NCBI RefSeq assembly: GCF_000190475.1 | Contig: NZ_AEWH01000041.1 | Coordinates: 1 to 64,000, forward strand | Reading direction: 5' to 3' | From: Ornithinibacillus scapharcae TW25 | GTDB lineage: Bacteria; Bacillota; Bacilli; Bacillales; Amphibacillaceae | Length of the DNA: 64,000 nucleotides | In this document: positions 9,781 through 18,774 of the stretch, in pieces | Layout of the letters: each line of letters begins with the position of its first letter | How positions within the stretch are numbered: the first letter of the stretch is position 1 | Made by a program: the position numbers and the translations under genes | The notes under the pieces: generated by a model | Databases searched by the model: none | Told to the model about the DNA's origin: nothing | What the model saw: only the letters and a program-made list of their open reading frames with translations

Positions 9781-9833
9781 AACAAATAAAAAGACCATAA
9801 GAAGATATTACTTCTTACAGTCTAAAATGGTCC
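9781..9833 (-). promoter_or_regulatory. Transcription attenuator (terminator) in the ABC-F leader
   Basis: On the minus strand GGACCAT (9833-9827) pairs with ATGGTC (9798-9793), with an inner TAAGAAG/CTTCTTA stem, then TTTTTATTTG. This is a good intrinsic terminator about 80 bases before the ABC-F start codon. The 5' arm can instead pair with an upstream ATGGTTC (9873-9867, one G-U), giving a mutually exclusive antiterminator. Such leaders control several antibiotic-protection ABC-F genes by ribosome stalling. Confidence 0.75.
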
Positions 9834-9884
9834 TGAACTATAATATATGCCAATAACACGATCAATGAACCATACACATGCCAT
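9822..9884 (-). CDS. Candidate leader peptide (uORF) of the ABC-F attenuator
   Basis: A 20-codon ORF reading MACVWFIDRV-IGIYYSSGPF. It runs through the putative antiterminator arm and its last codons (GGA CCA TTT TAG) lie in the 5' arm of the terminator hairpin. A ribosome paused or terminating here would block terminator folding. Its own Shine-Dalgarno is weak; another mini-ORF (MCKDLISS) stops 4 bases before its ATG, which could allow coupling. Other small ORFs exist upstream in the leader (MMPTNC, and MPLGIRQF-RRLLTY), so the identity of the true leader peptide is inferred. Confidence 0.4.
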   Translation of the reverse strand: MACVWFIDRVIGIYYSSGPF

Positions 9885-10236
9885 ACTTTTAAGAACTAAT
9901 TAAGTCCTTGCACATTATATTATCAATTCCGTTTTAGTAAGTAAGTAACCTTCTAAATTGCCTGATTCCTAATGGCATAACAAATAAACCTAATGATTAG
10001 GCAAATTTGCAAATAAACTCATTAAAAATCCTTATTAATTAAAAACAATTAATAATTAGCAATTAGTCGGCATCATTGTCTTACTTACCCCCCTATTTGA
10101 AATTCACTTAATTATTACACTTTTTTATCACTTTGTAAATAGGCAGTTGGGACATGGGGTCACATGTGAAAACTTTACTCGTTAAGAGTTTAATAAACTC
10201 TTTTGTGGAAAATATGAATTATTCGATACATAACAT

Positions 10237-10279
10237 AAATCGTAATGGTTACTGTTTACAAATCGTAATCATTACGATA
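10237..10279 (+). promoter_or_regulatory. Zur boxes upstream of the zinc-binding lipoprotein gene
   Basis: AAATCGTAATCATTACGATA at 10260-10279 is an almost perfect Zur operator (TCGTAAT-N-ATTACGA). A second, weaker copy, AAATCGTAATGGTTAC, begins at 10237. They sit 45-85 bases before the start codon, so zinc-replete repression is expected. Confidence 0.92.
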
Positions 10280-10322
10280 TAGTATTGTTTGTTCATAAAA
10301 TTTTTAAAGAGGAGAGTGCGGA

Positions 10323-11885
10323 ATGAAGTATATACAAGTAATTACTGCATTACTATTATTTAGTGTATTTATTGTAGGGTGTTCAACAGCGGAAAATACT
10401 ACTAAAAGTAATGATGATTCAGAGCTTACAATTTATACGTCTGTTTATCCGATTAAGTTTGCAGTTGAACAAATTGCTGGAAAAACTGCTACTGTTAATA
10501 CTGTTTTTCCACCTGGAACTGACGCACATACATACGAACCAACATCAAAAGATATTATTGCTATAGCAGAGAGTGATGCTTTCTTTTATTTAGGTTCAGG
10601 TATGGAAGGTTTTTCATCGTCCATTGCAGAGGCATTAGAACCACATGATGTAGCATTAATTGAGATGGGTCAGTATGAAGAATTATTCCATAGTAGTCAT
10701 ATACATGAGGAACAACATGTTCACGGTGAGGAAAAGCGAGATACAGCAAATATTGAAATTACCGGTTTATCGGAACATTATCACACAGGTGATTCTATTA
10801 AACTAACAATAAAAATAGCAGAGGGCATACACTATGACCACTTACATTGGTTCACAATGAATCCAGATGCAGAAGATTGGGTAGAGATTGATGGACAGAC
10901 ATCTAATAGTCTTGAGAGTGAAGCGAAAGTGAATGGTCAACAAATAAAGGCAGTTCTTTATGGAGAAGAACATAGCGTTGTGGCAGAAACAAAACCTGTC
11001 ACTATAAGAATTGATGATCATGAAGGAGATCATCATCATGGTGAAGATAGTCATGCCCTTGAAGGTCAAAGCAAAACGGGTGTGATTGTTGAAATAGAAG
11101 GTCTATCCAATCATTATCACACCGGTGATTCTATTAAACTAACAGCAAGTATAGATGAAACTCTAAGTTATGACCATTTACATTGGTTTACGTTAAATCC
11201 AGATGAAAAAGAGTGGATAGTAGTTGATGGACAGAATTCCAACCAATATGAGAGTGAAGCAGAAGTTGATGGACAACAAATAAAGGCAGTATTATATGGT
11301 AATAATCATGATGTAGTGGCAGAATCCAATCCTGTAACGATAGAAATTGATAATCATGATGGTGATCATAATCCACATATTTGGACAGATCCAGCACGTA
11401 TGATTCAAGTAGCAGAAATAGTTAAGGATCAACTAACTGAAATAAATCCAGCTGAAGAAGAATTCTATAATAAGAATTTCATCGCATTAAAAGAAAAACT
11501 TACCGACCTAGATTCTAAGTTTACTGAAGTTCTGTCGACAAAGGAGAATAAAGCAATTATAGTATCACATGCTGCTTTCGGTTACTGGGAAGAGCGTTAT
11601 GGGATCACTCAGATTGCGATTAATGGTCTATCTACAAGTGATGAGCCATCTCAGAAGCAGTTGACGGAAATTATTAATCAATCTAAGGAACATGATTTAA
11701 AGTATGTTCTACTTGAACAAAATAGTTCTAATCGTTTGGCAGAAATAATTCAAAAAGAAATAGGAGCGACTCCCTTAACTCTTCATAATCTTGAAGTCTT
11801 AACTCAAAATGATTTGGATAATGGTAAGAATTATTTCTCACTGATGGAGCAAAATCTAAAAGTGTTAGACCAAGCAACGAAGTAA
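10323..11885 (+). CDS. znuA: zinc ABC transporter substrate-binding lipoprotein with duplicated insert
   Basis: A cluster A-1 metal-binding protein of 520 residues, far above the usual 300-320. The signal peptide ends in a lipobox IVGC (Cys20). Predicted Zn ligands are His69 (DAHTYEP), His352 (HNPHIWTDP), His416 (SHAAFGYW) and Glu465. The His-rich loop near 120-240 is expanded by two copies of an about 85-residue domain (about 144-232 and 256-344), each with HYHTGDSIKLT, YDHLHWFT and GQQIKAVLYG, followed by HDH-rich linkers. Zur boxes precede it. No permease or ATPase gene adjoins, so those subunits must be encoded elsewhere. Ribosome-binding site AGAGGAGAG. Confidence 0.93.
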   Translation: MKYIQVITALLLFSVFIVGCSTAENTTKSNDDSELTIYTSVYPIKFAVEQIAGKTATVNTVFPPGTDAHTYEPTSKDIIAIAESDAFFYLGSGMEGFSSSIAEALEPHDVALIEMGQYEELFHSSHIHEEQHVHGEEKRDTANIEITGLSEHYHTGDSIKLTIKIAEGIHYDHLHWFTMNPDAEDWVEIDGQTSNSLESEAKVNGQQIKAVLYGEEHSVVAETKPVTIRIDDHEGDHHHGEDSHALEGQSKTGVIVEIEGLSNHYHTGDSIKLTASIDETLSYDHLHWFTLNPDEKEWIVVDGQNSNQYESEAEVDGQQIKAVLYGNNHDVVAESNPVTIEIDNHDGDHNPHIWTDPARMIQVAEIVKDQLTEINPAEEEFYNKNFIALKEKLTDLDSKFTEVLSTKENKAIIVSHAAFGYWEERYGITQIAINGLSTSDEPSQKQLTEIINQSKEHDLKYVLLEQNSSNRLAEIIQKEIGATPLTLHNLEVLTQNDLDNGKNYFSLMEQNLKVLDQATK

Positions 11886-11903
11886 ATTAATTATTAAGAT
11901 TAA

Positions 11904-11937
11904 GATACTTCCCTGAGTCTATAATTAGGGAAGTATC
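11904..11937. terminator. Bidirectional terminator between convergent genes
   Basis: A perfect 11-bp stem, GATACTTCCCT/AGGGAAGTATC, lies between znuA and the convergent RNase J gene. The T-rich flanks are modest on both sides. Confidence 0.7.
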
Positions 11938-12018
11938 ACCTTGTTATTTATATTACCTAACTCTAAAAATGGTATATGATTGTGTAATAGTCTTTATACC
12001 TCTTCTATACAACTCAAA

Positions 12019-13677
12019 TTAAATCTCAATCAATATCGGAACAATCATCGGCTCTTTCCTCGTGCGCTCCTTAATATAACCCTGTATAAATCTTTTAATT
12101 TGTTTCTTCTTCACATTCCAAGAATACCGTTCCGCATCATGCAACTCCTCAATGGTATTCATGATTATCCGAATCATCCCTCTACGAAGCTCAGAAAAAT
12201 TATTATCTACAAATCCCCGAGATATAATCTCTGGATCGGCTAATACCTTATTGTCAGTCTTACTCATCGGTAAAATAATCATTAACATACCATCCTCAGC
12301 AATCTGCTTACGATCACGCAAAACAAATTCCATATTACCCACATCTATACCATCTACATACGTGCTACCAGCTGGAATTACTCTCGTGCTTCGGGCGACT
12401 GAATCCTTTATATCCACAACATCACCATTATTTAGAATAAACATATTGTCACGCTCTACTCCTACAGACTCAGCAAGCAAACAATGGTGGTGTAGCATTC
12501 GGTATTCACCGTGTATTGGAATGAAATATTTTGGCTTCATTAAGGTCAACATGAGTCTTAAATCCTCTTGATAACCATGCCCTGACACATGCATCCCAGA
12601 GCTACTGCCTGAACCATAAATCACATGAGCACCGAGTTTATAAAGATTATCAACAATAAGGGAGACACTTTTCTCATTGCCTGGGATTGGCCCAGCTGCA
12701 ATGATAACAGTATCCTCAGCTAGAACATTAACATCACGGAAATTCCCAGTAGATAATCTGCTTAATGCTGCCATTTCCTCTCCTTGGCTACCGGTACATA
12801 AAATTGTCACCATATCTGGTGGATAATTATCGATATCTCGCGGTTCAATCAGCATCCCTTTTGGCACCGTTAAATACCCTCGTGACATGGCAACCTCTAC
12901 AACATTAACCATAGATCGACCTAGTAAAGCTACCTTACGTTTCGTCTTATAGGAAGCATGGATAACCTGTTGTAATCGGCTGACATTAGATGCAAAAGTA
13001 GAAACAAAAATCTTCCGCTTTGCTTTCATAAAGATATTTTCCAGATTCTCTCCAACCATATGCTCTGAAGGGGTGAAGCCTTTTCGTTCTGCATTGGTAC
13101 TTTCCGATAATAGAAGAAGGACCCCTTTCTTTCCAATCTCCGCCATTCTGTGAAAATCGGATCGCTCATCATTTGCTGGCGTCATATCAAATTTAAAATC
13201 TCCCGTATGTACGATTGTTCCCTGTGGAGTATCAAACACTATTCCTAAACAATCTGGAATACTATGATTGACTTTGAAAAAGCTTATAGTTAATTTTCCA
13301 ATCTGCAATGTAGAATCCGCATTAATTTCGTAAAGTTGGCTTTCCCTTAAAAGACGATGTTCTTTTAACTTAATTTCTATTAACCCAAGTGTAAATCGAG
13401 TTGCATACACAGGTACATTTACCTTCTTAAGAAAATAAGGAATCCCACCAATATGATCCTCATGACCATGAGTAACAATTAAAGCACTAACCCGATCTTT
13501 ATTTTCCTCTAAATAAGATATATCGGGGATAATTAAGTCTATCCCTAATAAACTTTCATCTGGAAACTTATTGCCGCAATCTAAAACAACAATCTCCTCT
13601 CCACACTCAATAGCATACATATTTTTCCCAACTTCATTTAGACCGCCAAGGGCAAAAACAGATAGAACATTTTCCAA
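12019..13677 (-). CDS. ribonuclease J family protein
   Basis: A beta-CASP metallo-beta-lactamase nuclease of 552 residues. It has the zinc motif HGHEDHIGG (residues 70-78), HSIPDCLGI, HTGDFKFD and the C-terminal HVSGHG and PIHGEYR motifs. All HxHxDH ligands are present, as in catalytically active RNase J1 rather than the degenerate J2. It diverges from J1 in the N-terminus and C-terminal domain, so it may be an extra paralogue rather than rnjA itself. The start is TTG at 13677 with AGGAGGG eight bases upstream. It acts in 5'-3' exo- and endonucleolytic RNA decay. Monocistronic in appearance. Confidence 0.9.
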   Translation of the reverse strand: MENVLSVFALGGLNEVGKNMYAIECGEEIVVLDCGNKFPDESLLGIDLIIPDISYLEENKDRVSALIVTHGHEDHIGGIPYFLKKVNVPVYATRFTLGLIEIKLKEHRLLRESQLYEINADSTLQIGKLTISFFKVNHSIPDCLGIVFDTPQGTIVHTGDFKFDMTPANDERSDFHRMAEIGKKGVLLLLSESTNAERKGFTPSEHMVGENLENIFMKAKRKIFVSTFASNVSRLQQVIHASYKTKRKVALLGRSMVNVVEVAMSRGYLTVPKGMLIEPRDIDNYPPDMVTILCTGSQGEEMAALSRLSTGNFRDVNVLAEDTVIIAAGPIPGNEKSVSLIVDNLYKLGAHVIYGSGSSSGMHVSGHGYQEDLRLMLTLMKPKYFIPIHGEYRMLHHHCLLAESVGVERDNMFILNNGDVVDIKDSVARSTRVIPAGSTYVDGIDVGNMEFVLRDRKQIAEDGMLMIILPMSKTDNKVLADPEIISRGFVDNNFSELRRGMIRIIMNTIEELHDAERYSWNVKKKQIKRFIQGYIKERTRKEPMIVPILIEI

Positions 13678-13889
13678 GATAAATACCCTCCTGATAATAG
13701 TAAATACTGATTAATAAATACCAATTGATTTGCGTGATAAATATACTTTAGTATGTCCTACTATTTTCAGTATTATCTGTATTACTGGGAATATTTTTCA
13801 AATGAAACAATAATTATAAGGAAGGTTTTTTATAACAATTTTTATATAAACTTTCCTAATAATCTTCGAATGTTCACTTATTTACCATG

Positions 13890-14639
13890 TTAAACTGCTG
13901 TATATCCACCATCAACAAGTAGACTAGCGCCAGTTATAAAGGATGCATCATCACTTGCTAGAAATACAACTGCTTTTGCCACTTCCTCCGGCTTTCCTAA
14001 CCGCCCAATTGGATGTAAATCAATTAATTCCTGTTTTACTTCTGGTGGAATACTTGCTAAAAGTGGAGTGTCGATATAACCTGGGTTCACATTATTTATA
14101 CGAATTCCTTTAGCAGAATACTCCGCCGCCTCCGTTTGTGTTAGTAATTTAACCCCACCTTTTGCGGCACTATAAGATCCAACACCTATTTTTCCGACAA
14201 CACCATGGATAGAATCATTATTAACGATTGCACCACCATTTCCTTGCTTCAACATTTGAATAATAGCATATTTATTGCAAAGAAAAACACCGTGTAAGTT
14301 TACGTCAATAATTTTCTTCCAATCTGCAAAGCTTGTCTCATGAACAAGAGTCATACCGCCAATACCTGCATTAGCAAAGAGCACATCAAGACTACCGAAT
14401 TTCTCAATGGTTGATTCTATCATGTTTTTAACATCTTCTTCACTAGTTACATCTGTCTTTATAAAAATTGTTTCATAACCTTCGTGATTAAGTTGATCTG
14501 ATAGCTCTTTCCCTTTTTCAGACATATCTGAGATAACAACCTTTGCTCCTTCCTGCACAAACTGCTTTACAGTAGCCTCTCCAATTCCACTTGCTCCACC
14601 TGTTACTACTGCCACTTTCCCTTTAAAGCGTTCTGACAT
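13890..14639 (-). CDS. SDR family NAD(P)-dependent oxidoreductase
   Basis: A 249-residue classical short-chain dehydrogenase: TGGASGIGEA cofactor motif near residue 13, NAG at about 88, catalytic Ser in NNDSIHG, and YSAAKGG near 157, with a C-terminal TGASLLVDGG. The substrate is unknown. The in-frame extension to 14714 is rejected because AAGGAGG lies eight bases before ATG 14639. The gene is isolated between RNase J and the divergent VTC operon. Confidence 0.92.
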   Translation of the reverse strand: MSERFKGKVAVVTGGASGIGEATVKQFVQEGAKVVISDMSEKGKELSDQLNHEGYETIFIKTDVTSEEDVKNMIESTIEKFGSLDVLFANAGIGGMTLVHETSFADWKKIIDVNLHGVFLCNKYAIIQMLKQGNGGAIVNNDSIHGVVGKIGVGSYSAAKGGVKLLTQTEAAEYSAKGIRINNVNPGYIDTPLLASIPPEVKQELIDLHPIGRLGKPEEVAKAVVFLASDDASFITGASLLVDGGYTAV

Positions 14640-14811
14640 GATTTTTTCCTCCTTATCTTTTCCAATCATACTTTTACTGTAATATGGTTTGTTTTTTAAA
14701 CACGAATTACTCATGAATTTCTCATTATCTTCTCATTCCATTATTAGGAAGCTATAAGAATCTATATGTAAATTTATTCTTAAGACAATATGTGAAAAGG
14801 AGTGAGAGAAA

Positions 14812-15573
14812 ATGGTATTAGAAATATTCACCAGAAGAGAACAAAAATATCTCATTACCAAACTGCAATACGAAATACTTGTCGACCTAATGACACCCCA
14901 TATGCAACATGACAAATTTGGTAATAACGGGAAATATACAGTAACTAGCTTGTATTTCGATAATGCTAACCATGATATATATTTTGAAACCAAAAACAAA
15001 CTGCGCTTCAGACAAAAACTTCGTCTACGGATATATGATGATACAGATATAGATGGCAGAGCATTTTTTGAGGTGAAACAAAAATATAATAACGTTGTCA
15101 ATAAAAGAAGAACTGCTATTCCACTAAAAAGCGCCTACCATTATATCAATAAGCCTTCAGAGGATTTAGAGGAAAAATATGAGGTTTCCAACTATCAAAT
15201 TTTTAAAGAAATACATCACTTTCGCAAACTATACAAACTCAATCCCGAAATGGTGGTTAGCTATGACAGGCACGCTTTTCAAAGTAAAGCAGACCCTGAT
15301 CTTCGAGTTACATTTGATGCAAATTTACGCTGTAGGAAACATCATCTAAATATAGAGTATGGATCATATGGAGATAATTTTATTGATCCGAATCTTATTG
15401 TACTAGAAGTTAAAGTAAGCAATAGTGTTCCATTATGGCTAACGCGCTTTTTGCAAGACTTAGAATGTGAGCAAAGAAGCGCATCAAAATTTTGCACAAG
15501 TTTAGAGCTATTAAAAAGAAACATTTTACCTGTGGATTTACAAAAAGAATTTACTATGGTGGGAGTAGGTTGA
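14812..15573 (+). CDS. VTC domain polyphosphate polymerase family protein
   Basis: A 253-residue soluble VTC-domain protein with the characteristic RREQKYLIT start, YTVTSLYFDN, RQKLRLRIY, FFEVKQKYNNVVNKRR and a late VLEVKV. Alternating Lys/Arg/Glu residues line the tunnel in this triphosphate-tunnel fold, which makes polyphosphate in yeast Vtc4. ATG follows AAGGAGTGAG. The stop codon is two bases before the next gene (DUF4956 membrane protein), a pairing seen in many bacteria, so the two likely work together at the membrane. Bacterial activity is inferred from the family. Confidence 0.88.
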   Translation: MVLEIFTRREQKYLITKLQYEILVDLMTPHMQHDKFGNNGKYTVTSLYFDNANHDIYFETKNKLRFRQKLRLRIYDDTDIDGRAFFEVKQKYNNVVNKRRTAIPLKSAYHYINKPSEDLEEKYEVSNYQIFKEIHHFRKLYKLNPEMVVSYDRHAFQSKADPDLRVTFDANLRCRKHHLNIEYGSYGDNFIDPNLIVLEVKVSNSVPLWLTRFLQDLECEQRSASKFCTSLELLKRNILPVDLQKEFTMVGVG

Positions 15574-15575
15574 AA

Positions 15576-16211
15576 ATGGAATTAACGATAACAATATTAG
15601 GTATGGTGGCAGCAGCTATCTTGAGTCTAATTATAACGGTGGTTTATCAATTAACCTTTAGGGGAGAACGCTACTCCCAGTCTTTTGTTCATACGATTAT
15701 CATTATGAGTGTAATCGTATCAGTCGTTATGAATGTAGTCAGTGATAACGCTGGGGTTGCCTTTGGGTTATTTGCGATATTCTCATTAATTCGTTTCAGA
15801 AGTGCTGTGACCGATGCAAAGGATATTGCTTTTATGTTTTTCGGCTTAATTGTTGGCATGACTACTGGTCTAAACCATATTGGCATGGCCGTTATGCTAA
15901 CACTATTTGCTTCAGGGATTATCTATTTACTATATAAATTTAATTATGCCAAAGGAAAAGATTCGCAGATTTTAAAAATTACTGTACCGGAAAATCTGAA
16001 CCATGAAGATTTATTTGAAGATATACTAAATCGATATACAGAAAGCTATGCATTGAGGAAAGTAGAAACAACTAACCTCGGCACGATGATTCTTTATACA
16101 TTTGCGATTCGTAGTAAGGTAGATACAAGGGATCAAGATCTATTAAATACTATTCGGGAACGAAATGCTAATTTAAAGGTTTCCTTGTCCTATCTGGAGG
16201 GAGTTAAGTGA
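15576..16211 (+). CDS. DUF4956 domain membrane protein
   Basis: A 211-residue protein with about four membrane helices in the first 130 residues, including VGLFAIFSLIRFRS-type and GMTTGLNHIG segments, followed by a cytosolic alpha/beta tail of about 80 residues. This matches DUF4956, the usual partner of VTC-domain proteins. The ORF is open further upstream (to 15492), but GGGAGTAGG lies just before ATG 15576 and the upstream part overlaps the VTC gene. Probably a membrane partner in polyphosphate synthesis or transfer; no function is proven. Confidence 0.85.
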   Translation: MELTITILGMVAAAILSLIITVVYQLTFRGERYSQSFVHTIIIMSVIVSVVMNVVSDNAGVAFGLFAIFSLIRFRSAVTDAKDIAFMFFGLIVGMTTGLNHIGMAVMLTLFASGIIYLLYKFNYAKGKDSQILKITVPENLNHEDLFEDILNRYTESYALRKVETTNLGTMILYTFAIRSKVDTRDQDLLNTIRERNANLKVSLSYLEGVK

Positions 16212-16281
16212 GGATTGTTAAAAATATTTAGGTTAAGGTAGTGAAAGCTGCAGTCCACTTTTCATCCTGTTAGACCGTATA

Positions 16282-16327
16282 AAAACCCGATTGATTTTTA
16301 GTTAAAAATCAATCGGGTTTTGCGGTT
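16282..16327 (+). terminator. Strong terminator of the VTC operon
   Basis: A long perfect stem, AAAACCCGATTGATTTTTA with its complement 16303-16321, is followed by a T-containing stretch. It ends the VTC-DUF4956 transcript. Confidence 0.9.
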
Positions 16328-16335
16328 TTATTCAT

Positions 16336-16422
16336 TTATGCACTTACTGCTTTACGTTCTTGAGCTTCATGCAGTTTTTTCATCGCAAATCTAGCTATTG
16401 GCTGTGCAATTAGCACTTCCAC
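16336..16422 (-). pseudogene. Possible remnant of a gene 3' end
   Basis: A 28-codon reading frame (GTG start preceded by an in-frame stop) encodes VEVLIAQPIARFAMKK-LHEAQERKAVSA. The composition looks like a normal protein C-terminus, but there is no credible ribosome-binding site. It may be the tail of a deleted gene; I cannot assign a family. Confidence 0.25.
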
Positions 16423-16482
16423 TGATTTTTACATTTTATCACTTTCGATGCTAGTGTTTCAAGAAATTTTTCAGAACGTCTA

Positions 16483-17589
16483 TTACCTTTGCATATCCTT
16501 CAATTGGTCAAATAATTTCTCCACTGTTCCAATACCAACTCGGTCATACTTCGCTAAGATTAGTAACTCCATTGGTAATTGCCCAACCTTCTCAATTTGA
16601 TCTTCCTGTAATTGTCTTAACAAATTCGGAATACTGGAAAACTTATCTTCTGTTAACGGAACAGCTGATAATTCTTCTGTCACCACAATATAATCGGTTT
16701 TGAAGAAGAAAAACAGCTCTCCTGGTCGTTCCGAAACAATCCTTCTCCGTATCTTCTCTTCTTGTATAAATATTTTTAATTCCTCAAAAAACATTTCCTC
16801 ATGTTTTTCATAGAATCGTTTCACATGATTGGAGAGTCCTTCTAAATTATTGGGAAGCTCACTCATGATTCTCCCCTGTTGCTCTGCTCCAAGTCGAATT
16901 AGGAATGTTTCAGATTTCTCAAACCGTTGTGGTAGAAGAAATGCATCCCGAAGGAAATAAGGTATATCGATTGATTCACCCTTATATCGAATGGATCTGA
17001 TAGTAGTATCCCCTGGAAGAGCTTCGACCTTATCCATATCAACAGAACTAGCTATTTCCTCTAGCGCTTCTTCTTGCTCTGGAGTAGTCATTGCCTCAGA
17101 AAGCTTTTTCTCTAAAACATCTAATTTAAATACGAGTTCTTGAATATCATAGATTTGTTGTTTCCTCGGTGACGGATCTTGATATTCAGGCACTTCCAAA
17201 TGGAGTGAGCCATAAACTTCTACATACCATTTCACAATCGTATAAATGGATTCCCAACATAAAAGAGCTTCTGAATAACGAAACTTTCTTGGATTGTGTG
17301 CTGCCTGGTTACCTAGCTTTCTCACATAATGCAATGCATCTCTAATTTCCTGTGTTAAGTATCCATTCTCATCCAGTAAGTTAATCTGGTCAATCAGTGT
17401 GAGCTTTCCGATTTTCGAGAGCTCTTCTATGTGAATTACTTTCTGTAAAATATGTTCAATAAAGATTCTAGAGTGTGTCAATACAACTCTAGGACTTGTA
17501 AAAATACTATTCTCTAATTGTCTTGCTATATTTGCTAAATCCCGAGATACAGGCTCTAAAAAACGATAAAAATATGCTTCTTCTTGCAT
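16483..17589 (-). CDS. DUF4145 domain-containing protein
   Basis: A 368-residue soluble protein. Residues about 1-125 resemble DUF4145 (helical, with SPRVVLTHSRIFIEHILQKV and LHYVRKLGNQAAHNP), a domain shared with HEPN-like and restriction-associated proteins. The rest has charged helices and a C-terminal RLLRQLQED-type region. ATG 17589 follows GGAGGG and is preferred to 17619. The N-terminal domain suggests nucleic-acid or stress functions, but no catalytic residues are evident. Confidence 0.65.
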   Translation of the reverse strand: MQEEAYFYRFLEPVSRDLANIARQLENSIFTSPRVVLTHSRIFIEHILQKVIHIEELSKIGKLTLIDQINLLDENGYLTQEIRDALHYVRKLGNQAAHNPRKFRYSEALLCWESIYTIVKWYVEVYGSLHLEVPEYQDPSPRKQQIYDIQELVFKLDVLEKKLSEAMTTPEQEEALEEIASSVDMDKVEALPGDTTIRSIRYKGESIDIPYFLRDAFLLPQRFEKSETFLIRLGAEQQGRIMSELPNNLEGLSNHVKRFYEKHEEMFFEELKIFIQEEKIRRRIVSERPGELFFFFKTDYIVVTEELSAVPLTEDKFSSIPNLLRQLQEDQIEKVGQLPMELLILAKYDRVGIGTVEKLFDQLKDMQR

Positions 17590-17733
17590 GCTATTCCCTC
17601 CATAAATCTGTGACACCATCCTTCTATCCTACCATATTTTAATGGAGGAGATTAGTAAGAAAAGGGTTTAGTTCTATGGTAAAGAATGCTAACAGTCTTT
17701 TTGTCTGTTTTAATTAGCTAATTATTAATATCA

Positions 17734-18609
17734 TTAAAACCAATGAGATGGACGTTGAATGTATGACGGTAATAAAGTTTTATTATTACCGCTAGCAGAA
17801 TTAATTTGCATTTGCGTTAAAAACATACTGGTAGTTAGATTTGCACCACATAAATTAGCATCACGCAAATCCGCCCCAATAAAATCAGCTCCTCTTAAAT
17901 CTGTACCTCTCAAATCTGCCTTAATTAATAATGCACCGCGAAAATCTGCTGTTCTCAAGTCCTTACCTTTCAAACTCCGTCCGATCAAATCCATTCCTCT
18001 ATACTGTCTTCCCATCCTAATAGAAAAAACATTTCTACTTAGGTTACTTCGGACAACTTCACTTGTTTTCAGGAGTACCTCATTTACCGGTAATCGGCAC
18101 GCAGCCATATTTAACGAGACTAGATTTCTCGCATCTAACTCTATTAAGCTCTGTAAATGTTCCAATTGACCTGTTAGTTCCATACGCAGATCTTTTGATA
18201 TTTCATATGTCAGTGCTTCCGAAATAAAAGCAATCATCTCATAGAGTTGTTCCATGACAGGAAAAACCTCAAACATTTGCTTAGCATCAGTAGGATTTTC
18301 TCTCCAGCTATAACCTTTAAATGTATCCTGGGAAACCTTTTGACCTGCTCCTAAACAATCATAAACTGTACAACCCTTAAAGCCACTTTTTCGCAAGTCC
18401 TTGTGGATGTGACACTTAAAATCCTCTTGCAAATAGGTGCAAGGTGTCCCAGCAGGTTTATCCATAGCAAAGTCACTGGAAGCAATGATGTTTAAGGCTG
18501 TACAACACAATCCAAAACATGCGGAACAATCTGCTGTTAAACTTTTTCTAACTCTATTCGCTACTGTTGCTTCCATTTCTCGACCTCTTCTCGAATCAAA
18601 TTTAATCAT
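17734..18609 (-). CDS. pentapeptide repeat protein with Cys-rich N-terminal region
   Basis: A 291-residue protein. The N-terminal 90 residues contain a Cys/His cluster (CSACFGLCC, PCTYL, CHIH, CTVYDC), which may bind metal. A helical middle follows. Residues about 205-270 are pentapeptide repeats of the A(D/N)LxG type (DLRTADFRG, ADLRGTDLRG, ADFIGADLRD, ANLCGANL), forming a right-handed beta-helix. An alternative start at the internal ATG (18576) has a GAGG site seven bases upstream and may be the real one. Function unknown. Confidence 0.85.
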   Translation of the reverse strand: MIKFDSRRGREMEATVANRVRKSLTADCSACFGLCCTALNIIASSDFAMDKPAGTPCTYLQEDFKCHIHKDLRKSGFKGCTVYDCLGAGQKVSQDTFKGYSWRENPTDAKQMFEVFPVMEQLYEMIAFISEALTYEISKDLRMELTGQLEHLQSLIELDARNLVSLNMAACRLPVNEVLLKTSEVVRSNLSRNVFSIRMGRQYRGMDLIGRSLKGKDLRTADFRGALLIKADLRGTDLRGADFIGADLRDANLCGANLTTSMFLTQMQINSASGNNKTLLPSYIQRPSHWF

Positions 18610-18741
18610 GAATTCATTTCCCTTACCAATAATTCTCTATTACATGAATAATTTCCTTCTTCTTAGAAAAACTCTCACTCACTCATTGCTAGTTTTTCTT
18701 ATGTCTGCGAGAATGACTTTTTTACTTTCCATCTACCAACG

Positions 18742-18770
18742 AAAAAAACCTAGGCAGACAACCTAGGTTT
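18742..18770 (-). terminator. Terminator of the DUF4317 gene
   Basis: The stem AAACCTAGG/CCTAGGTTT with a 7-base loop, read on the minus strand, is followed by a run of Ts (TTTTTTTCG). It lies right after the DUF4317 stop codon. Confidence 0.88.
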
Positions 18771-18774
18771 CTAA

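Noticed and set aside
11980-12571. Plus-strand ORFs opposite the RNase J gene
   Set aside because: Shadows of the well-supported RNase J coding frame.
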